The notes below the pieces were generated by a model. That model was not told where the DNA came from, did no database searches, and saw nothing but the letters and a program-made list of their open reading frames with translations. The position numbers and the translations under genes are program-made. A DNA stretch of 64,000 nt. Source: Mallotus nudiflorus. Its lineage: Eukaryota; Streptophyta; Magnoliopsida; Malpighiales; Euphorbiaceae. Of the stretch, positions 57,923-64,000 are shown one piece after another; position 1 is the first letter of the stretch; the number at the start of each line of letters is the position of its first letter. The DNA lies in NCBI GenBank assembly GCA_947683625.1, contig CANTUR010000420.1, forward strand, positions 434,001-498,000, written 5' to 3'.

Positions 57923-59378
57923 TTTCAATTTATAAAACAAGATCTACATAAATTTATTCAACAAATCAGAGAGATCAACATGTTATGGCGTGTCAAAAGA
58001 ACCATTCCATCATCGTTTTTTATGGTGGCAATGATTTATTTGAATAAAGTATGTACTTTATTTTTGTTTCTTCCAATCAGGCTCCATTTCAAGGGAATGG
58101 AATGGTTGTAAATGAATAATTTATTTGAATAAAGTATCTACTGGTGGCTAGAAGTGGAAACTTTTAGAAATAAGTTGATCTCCCTCTCCTTTTTTATTTT
58201 TTTTATTCCTCTTTTTTATTGAGTGCTTTCTTAGATAATGTGTTTGTGTCCTGCCATTCATCCTATGAATAGATAATTGTTGAAAATTATGGATATGTTG
58301 CATTTTTGTTTCTTTCTCCCTTTTTTCTAGCTGTTATGATCGTCACCACATCACCTGATCAACATTAGTTATTATGCATAATCTTTTCTTAGCAAAAATG
58401 TGGTGCAAAACTTATTGGTTTATATTGTGATTAAAGCCAATGACTTTTGAGTGTCACTTTCATATGAATGTAGTGCATAAATTTCTATAATGTTGTTGCA
58501 TTTTTCATTTCTTATTTTATTCTTTTTCGTAATTATAATAATAATAATTTTAAAAATCTTTCCCACCCTTGTCCATGTATTAGACAAAAGATAAATCGTT
58601 GGGCACTTTTATATTAAAAAGCAACAACACTAAACAAATAAAAAGAAACAATATTGAAAAAAAAAAGCAATAACACTGAAAAAAATGAAAGCAACAACAT
58701 TGAAAGGAAAGCAACAACACTAAAAAACAAAAGCAACAAAAAACAATAATATTGAAAAACAAAGAAACAAAAACAACAAAAAGCAACAACACTAAAAAAA
58801 AAGTAGCAACACTGAAAAGATAAAGCAACAAAAAGCAACAACAAAAATAAAAGCAACAATTGAAAAGTAAATCTTCCAAAAGCAACCTTCACTCTTGTAT
58901 CTTGTACATTCCTTCTCCCCTCTAATTTAATATCAAATTGAAAATAAATTCACTAAAAAATACAAAAAATGTAAAGAGTAATAATAATAAAACTAATAAT
59001 TTTATATGCAAAAATAATAGTATTTTATGATATTTTTATTTTTCTTTAAAATCATTAAATATAAGAATATAAATAATTATGCAAATGCAATATCATTTTT
59101 TTAAACATATAAACTATATTGAAAAAAAATTGGCCAAAAAAATGTTAAAAAACAAACTTAATGACACAAGAGTTTAGCTAGTGTCTCTAGTGGGTGTTTA
59201 AACCATTAAGGGCTATATTTAATAACACTGATATTTTTCACCACCCAATCAACAACGCAATTGCTTGCCTATGAACATAATAAAAAAAAATGATGTTTTG
59301 AGTGGGTAAGCATGTGAATATCATGGATAAGGGCTTGAATGTCCTAAGGACATTTGCTATTGTTAGCCTTAATCAATT
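57923..59378. other. AT-rich spacer with low-complexity tract
   Basis: 57923-58200 holds a twice-repeated TTTATTTGAATAAAGTA(T/C) string (58037 and 58122) and a short frame with a GTATGT...CAATCAG intron-like interval at about 58048-58079, which I cannot assign. The rest is AT-rich. Confidence 0.45.
58612..58890. repeat. Imperfect AGCAACAACACTGAAAA tandem repeat
   Basis: Purine/A-rich units of 15-25 bp built on AAAGCAACAA and CACTGAAAA recur about a dozen times. The Phe/Cys/Leu-rich reading frames on the minus strand here are by-products of this repeat. Confidence 0.85.
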
Positions 59379-59735
59379 GGATGAGAAGTTGAGCTTCTAA
59401 TTCAAAAACTGCTTTGTGAACACCCTAATGTTTTACCTATGAGAAAGCAACAAGAATAATAGTAGCTTCATCTTGTTTATCTAGTGGCTTCACCCATGGC
59501 CAAGTCATCTTTATCATTGCTCCCAACACTCCTCCCATGTATGAGCTTTAGTTCACCGTGCCCATGTCTGATGCTATTCTTAACAACATCAATAATCATC
59601 TTGACAAGAGTATCATCTCTATCCTCTTGCATCATGGTGAATCAAAGCTCATCTTCATTGATTGCTTCTCATATGATCTTATCCTTAATGATGTCTTTAT
59701 ATTTCCATATGAGGTTAAACATCCTTAACTAGTCC
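59379..59735 (+). pseudogene. Acyl-activating enzyme (AMP-binding, AAE1-like) N-terminal fragment
   Basis: Frames read NCFVNTLMFYL, a stop and E (about 59407), then IIVASSCLSSGFTHGQVIFI, IAPNTPPMYEL, TAG, FTVPMSDAILNNINNHLDKS, IISILLHHGESKLIFIDCFS and YDLILNDVFIFP. Plant AAE/butyrate-CoA-ligase-like proteins have the matching series NYVPLTPxxFLERA, GxxxGHVVxxxAPNxPAMYEL, HFAVPMSGAxLNxINTRLD and VLLxHSESKLxFVD. The segment between the first and second blocks is missing and the AMP-binding P-loop and everything C-terminal are absent, so only about 110 of some 550-570 residues remain. Such enzymes form acyl-CoA through acyl-adenylates. This copy cannot. Confidence 0.75.
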
Positions 59736-59844
59736 TCATCATTGATTAAAGTGGATGTAAATTTATTATGGTTTGTTTGCATACGTGCTTGTCAATGTCT
59801 ATTAAAGGAACATTATTAGTTGTTACTTCTTAATGAGAAACCAC

Positions 59845-60420
59845 TGAAGAGAAAAAGGCTAGAAACGAAAACCAGAAGGACATCATGCCAAAAAAACATA
59901 AGCAAAAGCAACAAAAAGAAAAAGCACCATAATCATTGAAGTGGTGTGCAAACTAAAGGAAAAGGCAAAGGAAAATTAGTTGCTGATGGTAGTGTTGTTC
60001 AAACACAAGGATTAGGTAAAGCAAAATTAGGTTATGATGGTAATGAAGTGCAAACGAAAGGTAAGGCAGCTGTCCATAAACACTCAATGAAGATTAGCAT
60101 AAAAAAGGAGATTGGAATGGGAACCTTTCATAAATTAAATACTAGTGAAGCAATATTAGATGTAAATTCATTATTGGTGTTAATCTTATTTATTTCAAGT
60201 TATTGAGCTTAAAATAAACTTATAGTTCATTATTGTTTGTAGCCTGGAACAAAAACTGCAAGGATTTTGTCTGGACCTAGAAGTTATTCATAACCATCTT
60301 TGGGTGGAAGTAAAGATGTGTTAGGATTCAGCACTCGATGACTAAAGTGGCAAGGAAATAGAGAAATCACTAGTAGACAACTGTAGGAACAAAGCCAATT
60401 GAGAAAGAAAGGTTGTAGTG
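59845..60420 (+). pseudogene. Unidentified Lys-rich protein fragment with short repeats
   Basis: The frame 59946-60206 follows KPLKRKRLETKTRRTS-like basic sequence after a stop. It encodes an imperfect repeat: VQTKGKGKGKLVADGS, VVQTQGLGKAKLGYDGNE, VQTKGKAAVHKHSMK, i.e. VQT(K/Q)GxGKxKL-x4-DG about every 19 residues. A second block at about 60245-60420 reads GTKTARILSGPRSYS, PSLGGSKDVLGFSTR and WQGNREITSRQL with stops. Basic repeats like this occur at the C-terminus of some plant MULE transposases, but I see no transposase core, so that is only a guess. Confidence 0.4.
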
Positions 60421-60960
60421 CTTGTTAAAAAAATATGAACTAAACATAATGATATAGAGTTTATGATGGATGAATTGTCTTAAGTTATTTTGCTACATTG
60501 ACCCTATGAGGTCTTATTAAACACATATTTTATTAGATAATTTAAATAGCCTTGACCATTTGAGGTCTTATTTAACGTTAACAAGCCTTAAATGCGTAAT
60601 GTCATATTTTGGATGATTATACACCATTTAGTTATCTTAATGATGCATTGACCATGTGAGGTCTTCTATTACATATGTTGGCAGGATTATGCTAGGCTAT
60701 GTTTGTGTTTATGTTATATATAAATTTCATGCACAACATATTTACAACATCAAAAGAGTATTTTACACCAAAATCACTTTTTCTATAAAATCAAAAAATT
60801 ACTTGGATTATATATATGATAATCGCAATAAACTAATTAGATTAAAATAAGAGTTTACATTTCCTACAATATGAAGTCTTCAAGCTTCACAAACAGTTGC
60901 TAGTTATATAGGATAACAAGCACAAAATAAGAGTTTATTATTGCATTATATAAACTACAA
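60421..60960. other. AT-rich spacer with a triplicated short motif
   Basis: TTGACC(C/A)T(A/T/G)TGAGGTCTT occurs three times (about 60498, 60553 and 60648) with no other shared flanks visible. No gene supported. Confidence 0.6.
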
Positions 60961-60964
60961 ATAA

Positions 60965-61597
60965 TTAAAACTTCTTAAACATTACACCAAAGAACAGTGT
61001 AATGGAAATTATAATCATAAGAGGCATAAAATCCTTCATTTTTTAGCTTCATCGTTGTAAATTTTGGTTGCCTTTAATTCACTTTTCATGATATACACTT
61101 CTTGCTCCTCAGCTTTCATAGTTTCATTTAGCGCCATTATGATTTGTTATCTTATTGATTTAAGTTTCTCCCTGCGTATAACATCATCTCCAATTGTAGC
61201 TTTCAATTTTTTTAAATATAGGATTCTCCTTCTCCTTAATCTCCACCGCTCCGGCCTTTGCTTGATAGAATAACTTTTTTAGTTGAAAAATTTCCATCCT
61301 AATTTCTTCTGATTCCCATTTTAGTTTGTTCAAGGTATCATAGATATGTTGACTATATCAATCATCATGCCAATGAAAAAATTGATAGTGAGAACCCTAT
61401 TCATAATAAATTATTCCAAAATCATTTACAAAATAATGGAACTGCAATTTCACAATAGAAAGCAATGAAAATCCCATTGTTCTAGGGTTACACAAAAATT
61501 TGAAATTGCTACAAAATAAAGCTGTAAAACATGTTAAATTATTTACATACCTCCTTTCCAGCACATTTAAAGAATCTTCTCCTAGGATTCATGTAAA
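60965..61597 (-). pseudogene. GRF-type zinc finger, coiled-coil, TM protein fragment
   Basis: Exon 1 remnant (61597-61551) encodes MNPRRRFFKCAGKE and ends at a GTATGT donor. After a 154-bp intron (acceptor AATAG at 61397), exon 2 encodes GSHYQFFHWHDD, a stop, then YSQHIYDTLNKLKWESEEIR and MEIFQLKKLFYQAKA, a frameshift, RREKLKSIR, NETMKAEEQEVYIMKSELKA and, after another stop, MKDFMPLMIIISITLFFGVM then FKKF. NPxRRFFxC...FFxWHD is the second half of the GRF zinc finger. A coiled coil then one C-terminal membrane segment is the usual layout of the many small plant GRF proteins. The N-terminal Cys pair is lost; exon 1 is fused directly to an Athila protease scrap at about 61595. Confidence 0.72.
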
Positions 61598-62238
61598 ATC
61601 TTTCCTCTCTTGATGTCTATGATTGCTCCCACTATAGCGAGGAATAGTCATCCTAGTACGATTGGAATGTGGTGATCCTCCTCCATTTCTAAGATGATGA
61701 AATCTCCTGGTACATAATAGTCTCTAACTTTGATCAGGATGTCTTCCAAAATTCTATACAGGTAGATGATAGATCTATCTGCGAGGTGTAGTGACACCAT
61801 CGTTGGTTGTGGCTCATCGATGTTAAGTCATCTACAAAAGGAAAGAGGAATTATACTCACACTTGCACCAAGATCACATAAAGATTTACTTATAAACTTT
61901 TTTCCAATGGTACAAGGGATAATGATACTCTTTAGACCTTTAAGTTTTGGGAGAAGCTTATTTAGAATGACAGCACTGCACTCCTCATTGATAGGAATAG
62001 TCTCATGATCCTCCCATTTTCTCTTATGTGAGATTGTGTCTTTTAAGAATTTACAGTATGCAGGCATGGTGTTGATCACATTTAGGAGAGGTAAATTTAG
62101 TTTGAGTAGTTATAATGACTTTATAAACTTCTCAAACTGCCTCTCTAACTTGGATTTCTATTGCCTTTATGGAAACGGCAGTGATGGTACTAAGGGTAGT
62201 GAGTCCTTCTTCTCCTCATCCTTATTTTATTATAACTA
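61593..62238 (-). pseudogene. Athila protease fragment, minus strand
   Basis: Minus-strand motifs are KSKLERQFEKFIKSL, INTMPAYCKFLKDTISHKRK, WEDHETIPINEECSAVILNK, IIIPCTIGKKFISKSLCDLG, ASVSIIPLSFCR, then a stop, LNIDEPQPTMVSLHLADRSI and DYYVPGDFIILEMEEDHHIP, ending at KRGKILH. The active-site loop CDLGAS is intact here, unlike CDLGVS at 37640. There is no LTR, gag core or RT beside it, so it is an isolated 0.65-kb scrap. Homology stops at ATTTTAC, where the GRF exon begins. Confidence 0.8.
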
Positions 62239-62277
62239 GACCAACTTTTTTCTTTTTTGTATAAACTACTGATATTT

Positions 62278-62636
62278 AAAAGAGCGACTCCCTAGTAATT
62301 AATTCCAATAAATGTTGACAAACTTTATGAACTAATAAAAGTTTCTTTAGACTATTTAAAGGAAAAACTATCATGTGGCCCATTATTTGTCATTTTAATC
62401 ATTATGATATTTTATTATAAGGTTATTATATTAATAATTCTTATTATCATCAAATTATTCCAAATTTGTTCTTATTTTGGAACATGGGTTTCATTAAAAA
62501 AAAATACAAACCCAAAAAAGAAAATTCATATTTCCAAAACTATATATTAATTTATAAGATCATAGTTCTAAATCCTGAAAAATAATAAATTCATATTTTT
62601 ATAAGAATTTAATTAATATTTACTGATAAGCAAGTA
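62278..62636 (-). repeat. Dispersed repeat, copy 2 (inverted partner at 24935-25301)
   Basis: Reverse complement matches 24935-25301 for about 350 bp with small indels. The outer limits are AGAGCGACTCC (62278) against GGAGTTGCTCT (25292). It lies just upstream of the UGT-like pseudogene. Confidence 0.75.
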
Positions 62637-62745
62637 GTCTAACCCATTGACTCTATATTTATTGGCGACTAGCGACCAACTCCATTGCCCCTACTCATCT
62701 ATCTCTTATAGCAACCAAGAAACTGATAAAGCAGAGAAAAGAAGA

Positions 62746-63500
62746 ATGGTCACATTAGGTTCTCTTATTCATCTCCACCTTGTTTCTTTCCGTAGTCAAG
62801 GCAATGTCAATTCTTTACTTAGGCTTGGCAAACATCTTGCTTCAAAGGGTCTGCTTATCACTTTTGCAGCACCTGAAATCATAGGAAAATAAATGAGAAA
62901 TGCAAGCAACATCACCACCCATGAGTCTATATATGTTGGTGATGGCTTTATCCAATTTGAGTTCTTCGAAGAAGGATTGGAAGAAAATGATTGTAGATGT
63001 AGTGATCTTGAGTAGTGGGCAATGAGCTTGTTGGCAAACAAGTGATTCCTGAGATGGTTAAAAGAAACTCAAAGGAAGGCAGGCCAACTTCTTGCTTAAT
63101 CAATAACCCTTTGATACTTTGGTTTTTTGATGTAGCCGAGGACCTTGGTCTTCCTTCAGTAGTGCTTTGGATTCAATCTTATGCCTATTTTTCTGCTTAT
63201 TATCATAACCTTGTCCATTTTCCTAGTGAAGAAAACCTTAAAATAGATGTTGAATTGCCTTTTATGCCTCTTTTAAAGTATGAAGTCCCTAGTTTCTTGA
63301 ACCCTAATACTCCTTTCCCCTTCTTAGCGAGAGCCATTCTAGGTCAGTTTAAGAACCTTGAAAAACCTTTGTGTATCTTAATGGAAACATTTCAAGAATT
63401 AGAGCATAATGTAATATAGTAAAAGAAATTGTAACCTTAATTTCTTATGGGTATTGAGACCACCTCTTAAAGGCTCCAGTTTCGAACATGAGAAGCCGGT
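62746..63500 (+). pseudogene. UGT84-like UDP-glycosyltransferase pseudogene, N-terminal half
   Basis: The N-terminal acceptor-binding domain of a family-1 plant UGT is visible in three pieces: MVTLGSLIHLHLVSFRSQGN then VNSLLRLGKHLASKGLLITF (62746-62889); after a TAA, MRNASNITTHESIYVGDGFI, QFEFFEEGLEEND (62893-63012); and, after a TAG plus a small deletion and frameshift, NELVGKQVIPEMVKRNSKEG, RPTSCLINNPLILWFFDVAE, DLGLPSVVLWIQSYAYFSAY and PLCILMETFQELE (63015-63416). The order and residues fit UGT84 (hydroxycinnamate/gallate 1-O-glucosyltransferases). The catalytic His of the FPxQGHVNP motif is Asn (SQGNVN). Beyond the stop at 63417 only a faint LLKAPVSN-like echo remains; the sugar-donor PSPG box is absent. 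A copia LTR starts 140 bp further on. Confidence 0.85.
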
Positions 63501-63643
63501 AGTTTTGCCTAATGCACCAGGACGCCATTGTTAAGTTTCACCCACAATGTTAAATGAAGCAAGCAACTAAAGGATGAGCTAAGACTTTCTCTTGTGGACT
63601 CCATTGTGCTACTTTGCCCCTATCTCCTGTTGTTTATATATAT

Positions 63644-63835
63644 TGTTGAGGAAGTAAATACTTGAATACAATTATGAGTAAAGTCTTTATTTTTTTAGAA
63701 TGTTATTCTATTCCTAATTGAGATGTGAATAGATTTCCTATATGCATATATAAGGGTTGTAATCTCTCTTTTATGAATATATAAAAACATATTTCCTTTG
63801 AATTTCCTCCTTTTTTCTTTGAATTTTATCCTTCA
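63644..63835 (+). repeat. 5' LTR of a Ty1/copia-type element
   Basis: It starts TGTTGAGGAAGTAAATACTT and ends ATTTTATCCTTCA; 192 bp, the short-LTR format of several plant copia lineages. It includes a TATATAAGGG-like TATA box (about 63748). Immediately downstream is a PBS. The 3' LTR and target duplication lie outside the window. Confidence 0.7.
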
Positions 63836-63850
63836 TGGTATCATAGCATC
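63836..63850 (+). other. Copia primer binding site
   Basis: TGGTATCATAGCATC directly abuts the LTR end. One base differs from TGGTATCAGAGC, the initiator tRNA-Met complement common in plant copia elements. Confidence 0.75.
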
Positions 63851-64000
63851 ATCTGACAAACTGCACTCACCATCTTACATACATCCGACCATCAACCCAA
63901 CAAAATATCCTGACTGCTAATGGAGGTATAACACCAGTCACTCATGAAGGATCACTATCTAAGTCTAACTCTCTTAATCTATATACTGTTCTTATTGTTC
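63851..64000 (+). mobile_element. Start of copia internal region, cut by window edge
   Basis: About 150 bp of leader or early gag. A Ser/Pro/His-rich frame is hinted at but is too short to assign. Orientation follows from the LTR and PBS order. Confidence 0.45.

Noticed and set aside
58580..58892. Two Phe/Cys/Leu-rich frames that look like membrane proteins
   Set aside because: They arise from the antisense of an AGCAACAACACTGAAAA tandem repeat; both frames show the same repetitive composition.
1..64000. CRISPR arrays, tRNA or rRNA genes, bacterial-type operons
   Set aside because: No regularly spaced repeats with unique spacers, no cloverleaf or rRNA sequence was noticed, and all context is plant nuclear repeat DNA. 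A tRNAscan or Rfam scan was not possible here.

Overview
This window is intergenic DNA from a large, repeat-rich plant nuclear genome, most likely a eudicot. I base this on plant-specific Ty3/gypsy lineages (Tat/Ogre-like, Tekay/Del-like chromovirus, Athila), a short-LTR copia element, a CACTA-type terminus, and broken pieces of plant genes with spliced structure (vacuolar sorting receptor, acyl-activating enzyme, GRF zinc-finger protein, UGT84-type glycosyltransferase). I found no intact host gene, rRNA, tRNA or CRISPR array. Every coding region long enough to judge carries stops, frameshifts or truncations.

Layout. 1-17968: the 5' half of a Tat/Ogre-like element on the minus strand (RT, G-patch-like linker, protease, gag, PBS, 5' LTR). 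Its LTR is split by a complete Tekay/Del-like element (6351-17810, plus strand) with two 3.2-kb LTRs, PBS, PPT and a perfect 5-bp target duplication. 17969-25301: AT-rich DNA with an unidentified two-exon gene fragment, a VSR gene fragment, a CACTA-like terminus and a LINE-type RNase H remnant. 25302-27897: part of another Tekay-like LTR (minus). 27898-57922: an Athila complex of tandem elements sharing LTRs, with a solo Tat-type LTR nested in gag. It contains a direct duplication that carries that nested LTR (32691-34783 and 50961-53042) and a large inverted duplication (about 41645-46554 against 53046-57922). 57923-64000: a mosaic of gene fragments (AAE, an unidentified basic repeat protein, GRF zinc finger, UGT84), an Athila protease scrap, an inverted copy of a repeat also found at about 25 kb, and the 5' LTR of a copia element running off the window.

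How the parts relate. Nesting gives an order of events: Tat inserted, then Tekay inside its LTR; Athila inserted, then the solo LTR inside its gag, then DNA-level duplication and inversion that copied the nest. Two Athila LTR promoters now face each other across about 8.1 kb, inside arms that are inverted copies. Such a locus could make hairpin or double-stranded RNA against its own family. This is an inference, but it is the most interesting possibility here. All coordinates and similarities were read by eye; no alignments were run.
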